Assembly: GCA_002292365.1 (NCBI GenBank)
Contig: DBBU01000044.1
Location: 62,001-126,000 of the forward strand
Direction of reading: 5' to 3'
DNA length: 64,000 nucleotides
DNA from: Flammeovirgaceae bacterium UBA976
GTDB lineage: Bacteria; Bacteroidota; Bacteroidia; Cytophagales; Cyclobacteriaceae
The position numbers and the translations under genes are program-made. Below, piece after piece: positions 37,010 to 47,062 of the stretch; within the stretch, counting starts at the first letter, position 1; each line of letters starts with the position of its first letter. The notes under the pieces are model-generated. The model was not told where the DNA came from. It ran no database searches and was given only the letters and a program-made list of their open reading frames with translations.

Positions 37010-37936
37010 ATGATGAAATCCAACAGAGATATCGTTAAGGAGATCGCATTGGATTTGGGCTTTTCGTATTGCGGCATATCAAAGGCTGATTTTTTGGCAG
37101 AAGAGGTGGATCATCTTGAAACTTGGTTGAAAAGAGGCTATCAAGGTAAAATGAGCTATCTGGAGCGTCATTTTGATAAACGATTGGACCCCCGAAAGCT
37201 AGTAGCTGGTGCCCAATCGGTGATTTCCCTATTGTATAATTATGCACCACAAAAAGATGAAACCGATCAGACACCCTATAAGATCGCCCGATACGCTTAT
37301 GGTAAAGATTATCATTTTGTCATCAAGGATAAATTGGCTGAATTCATGAATAGGATGAAGGCGGGCATAGGTAAGATTGAGGGGCGTGCTTTTGTCGATT
37401 CAGCACCGGTACATGAGCGGGCATGGGCCTCAAAAAGCGGTTTGGGTTGGGTAGGTAAAAATACTTTGTTAATCAATAAAGATTCGGGTAGTTACTTTTT
37501 TTTGGCAGAGCTGATTATTGATTTAAAATTAGAGGCCGATGGGCCGATTAAGGATTACTGTGGTACTTGTACCAGATGTATTGACGCCTGTCCAACGGAT
37601 GCAATCTCAGAACCTTATGTGGTGGATGGAAGTCGTTGCATTTCTTATTTAACTATTGAATTGAAAGACGAAATACCCAAGGAGTTCAGTGATAAAATGG
37701 AAGGGTGGGCTTTTGGTTGTGATATCTGTCAACAGGTGTGTCCTTGGAATAGATTTTCAACCCCACATAATGAACCCCAATTTGCTCCCCAAGGCTGGGA
37801 AGAATTATCAAAAACAGCCTGGGAGGAAATGACGGAGGTAGTCTTCAATAATGTATTTAAAAAATCTCCAATAAACCGGACGAAATTTAAAGGATTACAG
37901 AGGAATATATCCTTCATCCAAACGACGGAAGGATGA
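37010..37936 (+). CDS. queG: Epoxyqueuosine reductase
   Basis: QueG carries out the last step of queuosine tRNA modification using cobalamin and two [4Fe-4S] clusters. It is 308 residues. The N-terminal part has ALDLGFSYCGISKADFL and RYAYGKDYHFVIKDKL, with the catalytic FVDSAPVHERAWASKSGLGW. The cluster motifs are CGTCTRCIDACPTDAI and CDICQQVCPWNRF. The HEAT-repeat tRNA-binding tail of longer QueG is absent; this short form is common. Confidence 0.95.
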   Translation: MMKSNRDIVKEIALDLGFSYCGISKADFLAEEVDHLETWLKRGYQGKMSYLERHFDKRLDPRKLVAGAQSVISLLYNYAPQKDETDQTPYKIARYAYGKDYHFVIKDKLAEFMNRMKAGIGKIEGRAFVDSAPVHERAWASKSGLGWVGKNTLLINKDSGSYFFLAELIIDLKLEADGPIKDYCGTCTRCIDACPTDAISEPYVVDGSRCISYLTIELKDEIPKEFSDKMEGWAFGCDICQQVCPWNRFSTPHNEPQFAPQGWEELSKTAWEEMTEVVFNNVFKKSPINRTKFKGLQRNISFIQTTEG

Positions 37937-38001
37937 CACCTATCAACTCAAAAGGGCTTCCATAATTGATTAACCACTTATAGGCGGTGAGTTACCTTAG
38001 C

Positions 38002-39303
38002 TCAATCGCTACAGTATTCCATAATACCTTCTTTGATTCGGGTAAAGATTTCAAGTTGATCCTCTAAGTCTTCTTCTAAAAGTGTAATCCTAAATCCTAA
38101 AAGAGGGGAACAGAAAGCTGAGATAGGGACTACACAGACCTGTTTAGCGGCCAATAAATAATAGACGAATCGTTGGTCCAATGGCATTTCAGGGGTCAGC
38201 CAATTTTCCAGTAGGTGTGCTATTTTTGGATCCGTAATATTTAGTTGTTGTTTGGGTTTTAATGCTCCTGCTTTAAAGATTATGGTGTTATAAAAAGCCC
38301 CGTTGGTCTGGTTGAAGTTGACATAGGGAATTTCAGCAAAAAAATCACAGAGCTTTTTACTTCTTTGACCAATTTCTTGACTAGTGCTTTTTAAAAAAGC
38401 GTCATAACGGGAATCGGTCATGATCTTGGGAATAGCCCTTTGAGGCAACGTAGTTGAACTGACCTCGATCATTTTGGCATTATCTATGGTTTGACAAAGC
38501 TTATTGAAGTCAGTATCTTGATCTCGATTGTAGTATTCTGCCCATCCACATCTTGCCCCTGGCCAAGGCACTTCTTTAGAAATCCCTTTCAATGAAATAC
38601 CAGGGACCTTTCCGATGACTTTTGCCATTGGCGCAGTACTTGCATTATTGTATATGATGTGTTCATAAATCTCATCAAAAATTAAAAAAAGATTAAAGTC
38701 TTTGGCAATGGCGACTATAGCTCTCAAGATTTTTTCAGGATAAACCATCCCGGTGGGATTGTCAGGATTGATGACCAATATACCGACAATATTGGGATTG
38801 TAGCATACTTTATTTCGTAAATCTACAAGATCTGGATACCATTTATTTTCGGGATCAAGAGCATAAGTAATTGGTTGGTGATTGGCATGAGCTGCTTCTG
38901 CAGAAGAATGCGTCGAATAGGCAGGTGAGGGCCCTATTACCCGAGCCGTTGGTAGGAGGTATTGATAAATTTTCGCAATGGCATCTCCTAGGCCATTAAA
39001 AAAGGTAATATCCTCTGCGTTGATTTGAACCCCATTTAATAAATTAGTTCTATGAGCAAGAAAGGTACGTGTCTCTAGGAGCCCCTTGGAATGACTATAA
39101 CCATAAGTAGTATCGTCTTTCAAGAGTTCAATAATAATGTCCTTGATCCAGTTGGGGAGCGTACGATGCTTTTGGATGGGATCACCTATGTTTTCCCAAT
39201 AAATTCGATGACCAAGTTGTTCAAGTTGTTCTGCTTTACGTACAATTCCCCGAATTTCATAGGAGAGTTCATCCGCACCTTCGCGAAGTAATTTTTGTCT
39301 CAT
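38002..39303 (-). CDS. PLP-dependent aminotransferase, class I/II
   Basis: A 433-residue fold-type I aminotransferase. Visible are NGLGDAIAKIYQYLLP, the INPDNPTGMVYPEKILRAIV motif, FLIFDEIYEHIIY with the PLP-contacting aspartate and tyrosine, and the Schiff-base lysine in LKGISKEVPWPGARCGWAEY. The C-terminus has a typical arginine in GFRITLLEED. It is closest to the alanine/aromatic AT group of Bacteroidota, longer than AspC (about 400). The amino-acid substrate is not determined by sequence. Confidence 0.88.
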   Translation of the reverse strand: MRQKLLREGADELSYEIRGIVRKAEQLEQLGHRIYWENIGDPIQKHRTLPNWIKDIIIELLKDDTTYGYSHSKGLLETRTFLAHRTNLLNGVQINAEDITFFNGLGDAIAKIYQYLLPTARVIGPSPAYSTHSSAEAAHANHQPITYALDPENKWYPDLVDLRNKVCYNPNIVGILVINPDNPTGMVYPEKILRAIVAIAKDFNLFLIFDEIYEHIIYNNASTAPMAKVIGKVPGISLKGISKEVPWPGARCGWAEYYNRDQDTDFNKLCQTIDNAKMIEVSSTTLPQRAIPKIMTDSRYDAFLKSTSQEIGQRSKKLCDFFAEIPYVNFNQTNGAFYNTIIFKAGALKPKQQLNITDPKIAHLLENWLTPEMPLDQRFVYYLLAAKQVCVVPISAFCSPLLGFRITLLEEDLEDQLEIFTRIKEGIMEYCSD

Positions 39304-39385
39304 AATTAGTAAAAAAAAGTGCTAATTTATTTATTTTACTATTGAAAAATGTAATTTTTCTAGCATAGAAATTAAGTTATTCTTC

Positions 39386-40561
39386 TTAGAGGTATGCACC
39401 TTCTTTTAGGTTGTATTTGCAGAATTGGACTTGTAAGGCTCCATTGAATAAAGCCATTTTTTCACTTGGTTTTAAATGTAACTGTTTGAGCGCTGGGACA
39501 TTTGAGCTCAATACCCAAGCATCGAAACTTGAAAAGTTATTTTTAAAGGAATCTCCTAGTTTTTTATAAAGATTATCGACGTCTTCTCCTATTCTTTCAC
39601 CATAGGGAGGATTGGTAATGATCATACCTGTTTGAAATTTGGGAATAAAGTCCTCAAATGCGACTTGTCTGATTTGAACATCTCGTCCCATTCTCAGTTT
39701 TTTCAAGGCTCCTTTGGCGAGGGCAACGGCATGACCATCGATATCTCCACCGGAGATCATCAAGGGGGCACTTCTGATTTTACCCTGTGCTTCTGCTCTG
39801 ATTCGATTCCACATCATGGGTTGAAAGTTATTCCAATTCTTAAAGCCAAACTCCTTTTGATTGATTTGAGGAGGAATATTTAATCCCATAAGTACCGCCT
39901 CAATGATGATGGTTCCGGTTCCACACATGGGATCAACCAGAGGGATACTTTTGTTCCAACCTGCCAACTGTAATAGACCGGAAGCCATGACTTCATTGAG
40001 TGGAGCTTGATGTCCTGGTTCCCTATAACCGCGTTGATTGAGGAGTCGTCCGGAACTGTCCAATGAAATGATGAATTTATCTTGATAACCATGTAAGTTG
40101 AAGAGGATATCAGGTTTTTCAATATCTACAGAGGGCCGCAAATTAAATTTTTCTCTAAACTGATCGGCAATCGCATCTTTCATTTTAAGTGCAGTATATT
40201 TTGAGTGTGTAAAATACTCTGAGAAAATAGTATTGTCGATGGCAAAAGTTTGCCTGACATCAAGAAATTGAGACCAATCAAATGATTTGACTTGGCCGTA
40301 AAGTTCGGTTTCATTACGGGCTGTAAATTCATATACCGGGACCAAAATACGTAAGGCAGTCCTTAAGTTCAAGTTTGCCTCATAAAGGAAGGGCAGTTTC
40401 CCTTCACATTCTACAGCGCGTTTTCTTTTTTTGATGTTTTGTCCACCTAGGAGTTCAACTTCCTTCATGAGGACCTCTTCGAGTCCATGTAAGGTTTTGA
40501 TGACTATTTTCAATGAATTTATCTTTAAGGTACGTAAAGTTAATTGAATATATTTTGTCAA
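39386..40561 (-). CDS. THUMP-domain RNA guanine-N2 methyltransferase (RlmL N-half type)
   Basis: A 391-residue SAM-dependent RNA methyltransferase of COG0116 type, corresponding to the N-terminal (G2445) half of E. coli RlmL. The N-terminal THUMP region (about residues 20-165) has TLHGLEEVLMKEVELLG and ALKMKDAIADQFREKF. The Rossmann domain has VDPMCGTGTIIIEAVLMGLN (SAM-binding) and the catalytic NPPYGER. An internal ATG near residue 15-30 could be the true start because the first residues are unlike the family. The exact target base is inferred from homologues. Confidence 0.85.
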   Translation of the reverse strand: MTKYIQLTLRTLKINSLKIVIKTLHGLEEVLMKEVELLGGQNIKKRKRAVECEGKLPFLYEANLNLRTALRILVPVYEFTARNETELYGQVKSFDWSQFLDVRQTFAIDNTIFSEYFTHSKYTALKMKDAIADQFREKFNLRPSVDIEKPDILFNLHGYQDKFIISLDSSGRLLNQRGYREPGHQAPLNEVMASGLLQLAGWNKSIPLVDPMCGTGTIIIEAVLMGLNIPPQINQKEFGFKNWNNFQPMMWNRIRAEAQGKIRSAPLMISGGDIDGHAVALAKGALKKLRMGRDVQIRQVAFEDFIPKFQTGMIITNPPYGERIGEDVDNLYKKLGDSFKNNFSSFDAWVLSSNVPALKQLHLKPSEKMALFNGALQVQFCKYNLKEGAYL

Positions 40562-40631
40562 TATGACCTTACCAATCGATCCATGAGCTTTTAAAACATT
40601 TTTTGCTCATTGTGATGGGTTTTAGATTTGA

Positions 40632-41306
40632 TCAATTTAATAAATGGGGCCGTCTTTCTTTGGTTTTCTTAACAGCTGCTTCATGCCTCCAATCATTGAT
40701 CACAGCCTTGTTACCCGATAATAGAATTTTTGGTACTTTCCATCCATTATATATAGCAGGTCGTGTATACACAGGAGGTGCCAAGAGGTCATCTTGAAAA
40801 GAGTCGGTGAGCGCGGAGCTTTCATCGTTGAGCACACCTGGGATCAGTCGGATTAAACTATCGGCAACTATCATAGCGGCTAGTTCGCCTCCAGAGAGAA
40901 CATAATCTCCGATACTGATTTCTCGGGTGATTAAATGGTCACGTACGCGCTGATCTATACCTTTGTAGTGGCCACAGAGTAAGATGATGTTTTTATTAAG
41001 AGACAATTGATTGCACGTGGATTGATTTAATTTCTCTCCATCGGGTGTCATAAAAATAATCTCGTCATAATCTGTATGCTTTTTTAGAGCACTGATGCAC
41101 CGGTCAATAGGCTCAATCATCATGACCATCCCTGCACCTCCTCCATAAGCATAATCATCAATAGATTTTTGTTTGTTGCTCGTAAAAGGTCTTAAATCGT
41201 GAATATAGAGCTCTACCAATCCTTTTTTTTGGGCCCTTTTTACAATGCTTTGATTCATGGGGCCCTCAAAGAGTTCAGGTAGACATGTGATAATGTCAAT
41301 TCTCAT
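40632..41306 (-). CDS. trmD: tRNA (guanine-N1-)-methyltransferase TrmD
   Basis: TrmD methylates G37 of tRNAs with GG at 36-37, preventing frameshifts. It is 224 residues from ATG 41306, where the family start [16 protein letters not shown] lies. The trefoil-knot SAM site is [18 protein letters not shown] and [17 protein letters not shown], with [14 protein letters not shown] upstream. It overlaps rimM by 11 bases; the operon order is rpsP-rimM-trmD. Confidence 0.96.
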   Translation of the reverse strand: MRIDIITCLPELFEGPMNQSIVKRAQKKGLVELYIHDLRPFTSNKQKSIDDYAYGGGAGMVMMIEPIDRCISALKKHTDYDEIIFMTPDGEKLNQSTCNQLSLNKNIILLCGHYKGIDQRVRDHLITREISIGDYVLSGGELAAMIVADSLIRLIPGVLNDESSALTDSFQDDLLAPPVYTRPAIYNGWKVPKILLSGNKAVINDWRHEAAVKKTKERRPHLLN

Positions 41307-41826
41307 TGCTAAAATAGATTTCCATGAAACCATTAGGAAGTTCAATATGAGCTTCTTTTTTTGTTAGATCGACTTTTTTGAATATAGCGTCTTCGATCGG
41401 AATTAACAGTTCTTGCTCTTTGTAGAAGACAGCTGCAAGATATTGTGAAGAGGGTTGATAAATTTGTGCAATTGTACCTAAAAAAGCCCCTAGGTGGAAT
41501 ATCTTAAATCCGACAAGATCGTGGAAAAAATATTCTCCGTCTCGCAGTTTTGGTAAGTGATTTAGCGGGAGATAGATTGCTTGACCTACCAGATCCTTGG
41601 CCAGATCGACGTGGTCAATATCTTCGAAATGAATGAGTGTTTTTACACCATTCATTGAGATTTGTTTAACAAAAAAAGGAATCAGATTTCCAGATTGCTC
41701 TAGAAAGACGGATTCCAATTCACTGTATTCATCTGGTTGGTCCACATCTAGTTCAATGGTTACCATACCTTTTAAACCGTGCGTTTTGACGATATTTCCC
41801 AACTGGTAACATTCATCCTTACGCAT
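41296..41826 (-). CDS. rimM: 16S rRNA maturation factor RimM
   Basis: RimM binds S19 and helps assemble the 30S head. It is 176 residues. The N-terminal RimM domain begins with [20 protein letters not shown], and the PRC-barrel follows with [20 protein letters not shown] and an [20 protein letters not shown] segment, typical of family ends. It is the middle gene of rpsP-rimM-trmD, starting 8 bases after rpsP. Confidence 0.95.
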   Translation of the reverse strand: MRKDECYQLGNIVKTHGLKGMVTIELDVDQPDEYSELESVFLEQSGNLIPFFVKQISMNGVKTLIHFEDIDHVDLAKDLVGQAIYLPLNHLPKLRDGEYFFHDLVGFKIFHLGAFLGTIAQIYQPSSQYLAAVFYKEQELLIPIEDAIFKKVDLTKKEAHIELPNGFMEIYFSNEN

Positions 41827-41834
41827 GGGGATAA

Positions 41835-42569
41835 TTATTTTGAAGCTTCTTCAGTTGCTGCTGCTCCCTTGTCACTTTCTTTAGTTTTTGTTTCTGCAGG
41901 CGCATCAGCTTTCACTTCCTCTACTTTCGCTTCTTCCGCTTTCACTTCTTTTGGTGCAGCGGCTTCAGTTTTGGAAGCTTCAGGCGCTTCGGCGTTTGCC
42001 TTTTCAGCAGTTTTCTGATCTGAGATCGCTTCCTCAGCCTCTTCGGTAAGTTCTTTCTCGGAAGCAGCTACCGCAGCATCTGTTATTTCAGCAGCTAGCA
42101 CGGCTTCTGCATCTTGCTTTCTTTTCATGATGGCCGCTGCTCTTGTTTCATTGACCTTCTTTTCGGCCTCAAACTTTGTTTTGGCCACTTTGTTGTTGGC
42201 TTCAGTCAATTTATTGAGGGCTTCTTGATTCTGTTTTTCTTTGTTTTGGAACCACTCTTCAAACTTTTTGTCTGCATTTTCCTGTGTGATGGCTCCTTTA
42301 TTGACACCTACTTGAAGATGTTTTTTAAACATAACTCCTCTTTCAGATAGAATGGCTCGAGCCGTATCGGTTGGCTGGGCACCTTTCATAATCCAATCTA
42401 GGGCTTTTTCTTCGTTGATATTAATGAATGCAGGATTGACATTGGGATTATAAGAACCAATTTTTTCAATAAAGCGACCATCTCGTGGTGCTCTTGCGTC
42501 TGCGATGACCACATCATACATGGCCAATTTTTTACGTCCTCGACGTGCTAATCTTATTTTTACTGACAT
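41835..42569 (-). CDS. rpsP: 30S ribosomal protein S16 with long acidic/alanine-rich tail
   Basis: The first about 80 residues are a standard S16: [55 protein letters not shown]. The remaining 160 residues are a coiled-coil segment rich in Lys, Glu and Ala (from [12 protein letters not shown]) and then a low-complexity tail rich in Ala, Glu and Lys ([20 protein letters not shown]). E. coli S16 has 82 residues; Bacteroidota S16 often has an extension, though this one at 244 is long. The tail is expected to be disordered or to protrude from the 30S. Confidence 0.95.
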   Translation of the reverse strand: MSVKIRLARRGRKKLAMYDVVIADARAPRDGRFIEKIGSYNPNVNPAFININEEKALDWIMKGAQPTDTARAILSERGVMFKKHLQVGVNKGAITQENADKKFEEWFQNKEKQNQEALNKLTEANNKVAKTKFEAEKKVNETRAAAIMKRKQDAEAVLAAEITDAAVAASEKELTEEAEEAISDQKTAEKANAEAPEASKTEAAAPKEVKAEEAKVEEVKADAPAETKTKESDKGAAATEEASK

Positions 42570-42623
42570 TGTTTGTTTTATTTATGGAACGCGTCCATGT
42601 TAAAAATTAAAAAAATAGAGCGC

Positions 42624-42631
42624 AAAGATAA
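42624..42631 (-). promoter_or_regulatory. Candidate -7 element of the rpsP operon
   Basis: Read on the minus strand TATCTTTG, a TAnnTTTG match 55 bases upstream of the rpsP start. No clear -33 element. Confidence 0.4.
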
Positions 42632-42730
42632 AGGAAAATATCTATTAAGTTATTAGGGAGATGTAATAAAAGCAATAAGATGTAATTTAAATCTTATTGC
42701 AATTTTCATTTGCATATTCGTTTACACGGT

Positions 42731-42762
42731 TTTGTAATAATTAAAAACTATTTCTATATTTG
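42731..42762 (+). promoter_or_regulatory. Promoter of sucA-sucB-lpd
   Basis: TTTG at 42731-42734, 20 bases, then TATATTTG at 42755-42762. This matches the Bacteroidota promoter pattern and lies 24 bases before the sucA ATG. Confidence 0.65.
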
Positions 42763-42785
42763 AAGGGTTATTAATACATACAAAG

Positions 42786-45500
42786 ATGGATAAATATTCT
42801 TATATCGGAAATGCAGATGTTGCGCACATTAACAGTCTATATGAATCTTATCAGGAAGATCCTGAAAGCGTTGATGCTTCCTGGAGATTATTTTTCCAGG
42901 GATTTGAGTTTTCCGCTAATAGCTATGAGGCCAGTGCAGAACCTGCTATGGGAAACTCAAAAGAAACGGCGGTCAAAAATCTGATACATGCTTATAGATC
43001 AAGAGCGCACTTGAAATCAGACACCAACCCTGTACGGGATAGAAGGAATCATGATATCAAATTAGATTTAGATCATTTCGGTTTGTTATCAGCTGATTTA
43101 GAAACCGCTTTTCAGGTAGGTAATGAAATAGGGCTAGGTGCTGCTAAGTTAAAAGATATTGTAACTAGGTTAAAGAAGATTTATTTAGGATCTATTGGTT
43201 ACGAATATTCCCACTTAAGAGAACCACATATTTTGGCCTGGTTTCGTTCTAAATGTGAAACCGAAGGGGCCAATATTAATCCTCCCGAAAAAGAGAAAGA
43301 ACATATATTGGGTAAACTCAATGAAGCCGTAGTATTTGAAAACTTTCTACATACCAAATATATAGGCCAAAAAAGGTTTTCTTTGGAAGGGGGAGAGAAT
43401 ACCATACCAGCGCTAGACAAAATAATTAGGAGGGCCGTCGAATTTGGTGTCCAGGAGGTAGTTATTGGGATGGCGCATCGTGGGAGATTGAATGTTTTGG
43501 CTAATATCATGGGTAAAACCTATGATGAAATTTTTAATGAATTTGAAGGAGGATCCAATCCAGATCTTACTATGGGTGATGGAGATGTGAAGTATCATTT
43601 GGGATTTTCAAGCCAATATGTTTCAGATTCCGGAAATATGGCCTATGTGAAACTTGCACCTAATCCTTCACATCTAGAAGCCGTGGACCCCGTAGTATTG
43701 GGAGTAACCCGAGCGCAAATAGATGACGAATATCGGGGAGACATGTCCAAATGTCTACCTATCGTCATTCATGGAGATGCTGCGGTTGCGGGTCAAGGCT
43801 TGGTTTACGAATGTGTTCAAATGGCTAATTTAGAAGGTTATAGAACCGGAGGAACGATTCATTTTGTCATCAATAATCAAGTAGGTTTTACCACAGATTA
43901 TGACGATGCTAGGTCAAGTATTTATTGTACAGATTTATCGAAAATAATAGATGCGCCCGTGTTGCATGTCAATGGCGATGATGCCGAAGCTGTCAATTTT
44001 GCAGTGAATCTAGCTGTAGAGTATAGACAGGAGTTTGGTAAAGATATTTTTATTGATTTGCTGTGCTATAGAAGACACGGCCATAATGAAAGTGACGAAC
44101 CCAAATTTACGCAGCCTAAACTTTACAATATTATCTCCAAGCATCCCAATCCACGTGAGGTGTATATAAAAAAACTCAAAGAAAGGGGTGATGAAGCTGG
44201 AGAAACTGCCGAAAAATTAGATAAGGAATTTAAAAAATTACTTCAGGATAGGCTCAATTTCGTGAAGCAAAAGCCACTGCCGTATAAGCCACAAAAAATT
44301 GATGAGGAATGGAAGTTTTTAAGAAAGTCTAAACCTGAAGATTTTCATACATCTCCCGATACCTCAATTTCTGATGCGTTGGTTCAAAAAATAGCGTATG
44401 CATTGACGACGCTCCCCGTAGGTTTTAAACCCTTAAGACAAATAGAAAAGCTGATGAAAGATCGAAAATCGGCTTTTTTTGACAAAAAAGAATTAGGATG
44501 GGGTGAAGGTGAATTACTTGCCTACGGATCATTATTGGCTGAGGGTAAAATCGTGCGCATGTCGGGTCAGGATGTCAAACGTGGTACTTTTTCCCACCGG
44601 CATTCTTTTGTGGTGGATTCAGAGACCAACGAACCTTATTGCCATCTAAATCATATTGAGGAGGGCCAACAGCCTCTTAAAATTTTTAATTCTCTATTGT
44701 CTGAGTTTGGAGTACTGGGCTTTGAATATGGTTACGCCATGTCAACCCCCAATGCATTGGTGGTGTGGGAAGCCCAATTTGGAGATTTTGCCAATGGGGC
44801 TCAGGTCATGATTGATCAATTTATTTCAAGCGCGGAGACCAAGTGGCAACGAATGAATGGCTTGGTGATGTTACTTCCCCACGGCTACGAAGGACAAGGT
44901 CCTGAACACTCCAGTGCTCGTATGGAACGGTTTCTTCAGATGTGTGCTCAGGATAACATGATTATTGCAAACATAACCAGTTCGGCCAACTTCTTTCATT
45001 TAATGCGTAGACAGGTGGCTTGGGAATTCAGAAAACCCTGTGTCGTTTTTTCCCCTAAATCTTTGTTAAGAAGTCCGAAGGTAGCCGCGCCGATAAAAGA
45101 TTTTACTGAAGGTAAGTTTTGTGAAATTTATTCAGATGATTACGTGGTCGCTGGTCAGGTGAAAAAGGTAATTATGTGTTCTGGAAAAATTTATTTTGAC
45201 CTTATAGATGAACAGCAAAAGCAAAAGGCCAAAGAAGTTGCCATTGTAAGGATAGAGCAATTGCACCCTTTTCCCAAAAAACAATTGGATGCGATTCTGA
45301 AAAAATATAAAAATCCTAAATTAATATGGGCACAAGAAGAACCTGAAAATATGGGACCTTGGTCCTACATCCTCAGAATAGCAGAGGGTTATGAATTTGC
45401 ACTCATAGCAAGAAAAGCAGCTTCGTCACCCGCGACGGGTTTTAATAAAATCCATAAGATAGAACAAGAAGATTTAGTTAACAAAGCATTTAAATTATAA
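42786..45500 (+). CDS. sucA: 2-oxoglutarate dehydrogenase E1 component
   Basis: The thiamine-diphosphate-dependent decarboxylase of the TCA-cycle 2-oxoglutarate dehydrogenase complex. It is 904 residues. The N-terminal segment ([20 protein letters not shown], then [11 protein letters not shown]) is the E2-binding arm. Catalytic motifs include [36 protein letters not shown] (TPP), FINLLCY-like [38 protein letters not shown] and [14 protein letters not shown]. Followed after 4 bases by sucB and then lpd, giving a complete complex operon. Confidence 0.97.
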   Translation: MDKYSYIGNADVAHINSLYESYQEDPESVDASWRLFFQGFEFSANSYEASAEPAMGNSKETAVKNLIHAYRSRAHLKSDTNPVRDRRNHDIKLDLDHFGLLSADLETAFQVGNEIGLGAAKLKDIVTRLKKIYLGSIGYEYSHLREPHILAWFRSKCETEGANINPPEKEKEHILGKLNEAVVFENFLHTKYIGQKRFSLEGGENTIPALDKIIRRAVEFGVQEVVIGMAHRGRLNVLANIMGKTYDEIFNEFEGGSNPDLTMGDGDVKYHLGFSSQYVSDSGNMAYVKLAPNPSHLEAVDPVVLGVTRAQIDDEYRGDMSKCLPIVIHGDAAVAGQGLVYECVQMANLEGYRTGGTIHFVINNQVGFTTDYDDARSSIYCTDLSKIIDAPVLHVNGDDAEAVNFAVNLAVEYRQEFGKDIFIDLLCYRRHGHNESDEPKFTQPKLYNIISKHPNPREVYIKKLKERGDEAGETAEKLDKEFKKLLQDRLNFVKQKPLPYKPQKIDEEWKFLRKSKPEDFHTSPDTSISDALVQKIAYALTTLPVGFKPLRQIEKLMKDRKSAFFDKKELGWGEGELLAYGSLLAEGKIVRMSGQDVKRGTFSHRHSFVVDSETNEPYCHLNHIEEGQQPLKIFNSLLSEFGVLGFEYGYAMSTPNALVVWEAQFGDFANGAQVMIDQFISSAETKWQRMNGLVMLLPHGYEGQGPEHSSARMERFLQMCAQDNMIIANITSSANFFHLMRRQVAWEFRKPCVVFSPKSLLRSPKVAAPIKDFTEGKFCEIYSDDYVVAGQVKKVIMCSGKIYFDLIDEQQKQKAKEVAIVRIEQLHPFPKKQLDAILKKYKNPKLIWAQEEPENMGPWSYILRIAEGYEFALIARKAASSPATGFNKIHKIEQEDLVNKAFKL

Positions 45501-45504
45501 GCAT

Positions 45505-47016
45505 ATGAGTCTTGAAATGAAAGTCCCATCCGTTGGGGAATCAATATCAGAAGTTACGGTTTCACAGTGGATGAAAAATGACGGAGATCATGTAGAAATA
45601 GATGAAGTGATTTGTGAGCTTGAATCGGATAAGGCCACCTTTGAAGTCAGTGCTGAAATTGAGGGCATTTTGAAACTTAAGGTAGGTGCGGGTGATACCG
45701 TTGAAATCGGTGGCCTGTTATGTGTTATTGAGGCATCAAGTGAAATAAAAGAGGCGATAGTTCCTGATGTGAAATCAGAAAAATTGACTGGAGGAGCCGT
45801 AAAAACTATTCAAATGCTTGTGCCCACGGTAGGTGAATCGATCAACGAGGTAACGATATCTAACTGGGCCAAGGCATCGGGTGATTTAGTAGTTTTAGAT
45901 GAGGTTATTGCAGAAATTGAATCCGATAAGGCTACTTTCGAATTAACGGCCGAAGCGACAGGGAAGTTAGAAATTTTGGCTGCTGATGGTACAACCCTTG
46001 AGATTGGAGGATTAATATGTCAAATAGCCGTTACCGATGAGGTGCAGCCTAGTACAGCGGTTATACCCTCTGAATCAGATCACGCCACAACACCGGCTGT
46101 ATCCAAAGGCTATGCCGTGGGTCATGCCCCTCCCGCCGCGACCAAAATATTGGCAGAAAAAGGAATTTCAGCAGCTGCGGTCCAAGGAACAGGTGTAGGT
46201 GGAAGAATTACCAAAGAAGATGCCATGAACGCCCAATTACAAAAAGTAGAGTCATCCCCAAAAGAGCAAGAAAAATCGATCATAAATGATCCTGTACAAT
46301 CTGCAGACCAAGGTGAGCGGTCTGAGCAAAGGCAAAAAATGTCACCTTTGAGAAAAACTGTAGCGAAACGATTGGTTTCAGTTAAAAATGAAACTGCCAT
46401 GTTGACTACTTTTAATGAAGTCAATATGCAACCGATCATGGAGTTAAGAAAAAAATACAAAGAATCATTTAAAGCAAAATATGAAGTGGGTCTTGGTTTC
46501 ATGTCCTTCTTTACCAAGGCTTGTTGCGTGGCACTGCAGGATTGGCCAGCTGTAAATGCAAAAATTGATGGAGATGAAATCATATATAGTAATTTTTGTG
46601 ATGTCTCTATCGCTGTGTCAGCACCCAAAGGTCTTGTTGTTCCTGTGATCCGGAATGCTGAAACCCTGTCCTTTGAGCAAATAGAGAGGGAAGTAGTTAG
46701 GTTAGCCACTAAAGCCAGAGAAAACAAATTAAGTATTCCAGAAATGACCGGAGGTACTTTTACCATCACCAATGGAGGAATTTTTGGCTCGATGCTATCG
46801 ACACCCATCATCAATGCCCCACAATCAGCTATTTTAGGGATGCATAATATTGTGCAGAGACCTGTAGTGGAGGATGGAGAAATAGTGGTTCGACCGATCA
46901 TGTATGTTGCACTTTCTTATGATCACCGAATTATAGATGGTCGGGAATCGGTAAGCTTTTTGGTAAGATTAAAAGAACTTTTAGAAGATCCTTCACGATT
47001 GCTCTTGGGAGTTTAA
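45505..47016 (+). CDS. sucB: 2-oxoglutarate dehydrogenase E2 (dihydrolipoyl succinyltransferase) with two lipoyl domains
   Basis: E2 transfers the succinyl group to CoA and forms the complex core. It is 503 residues. Two lipoyl domains are present in tandem: Lys43 in [11 protein letters not shown] and Lys142 in [11 protein letters not shown], about 99 residues apart. The peripheral-subunit binding domain is at about residues 205-240 ([30 protein letters not shown]). The catalytic domain has [16 protein letters not shown] [20 protein letters not shown] and the active-site [11 protein letters not shown]. Most bacterial succinyl E2 enzymes have one lipoyl domain, so the duplication is unusual. 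Confidence 0.95.
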   Translation: MSLEMKVPSVGESISEVTVSQWMKNDGDHVEIDEVICELESDKATFEVSAEIEGILKLKVGAGDTVEIGGLLCVIEASSEIKEAIVPDVKSEKLTGGAVKTIQMLVPTVGESINEVTISNWAKASGDLVVLDEVIAEIESDKATFELTAEATGKLEILAADGTTLEIGGLICQIAVTDEVQPSTAVIPSESDHATTPAVSKGYAVGHAPPAATKILAEKGISAAAVQGTGVGGRITKEDAMNAQLQKVESSPKEQEKSIINDPVQSADQGERSEQRQKMSPLRKTVAKRLVSVKNETAMLTTFNEVNMQPIMELRKKYKESFKAKYEVGLGFMSFFTKACCVALQDWPAVNAKIDGDEIIYSNFCDVSIAVSAPKGLVVPVIRNAETLSFEQIEREVVRLATKARENKLSIPEMTGGTFTITNGGIFGSMLSTPIINAPQSAILGMHNIVQRPVVEDGEIVVRPIMYVALSYDHRIIDGRESVSFLVRLKELLEDPSRLLLGV

Positions 47017-47062
47017 GAAAATATTAAGGTTTTTGCTATTTAAACACAAAAAACACAGAATC

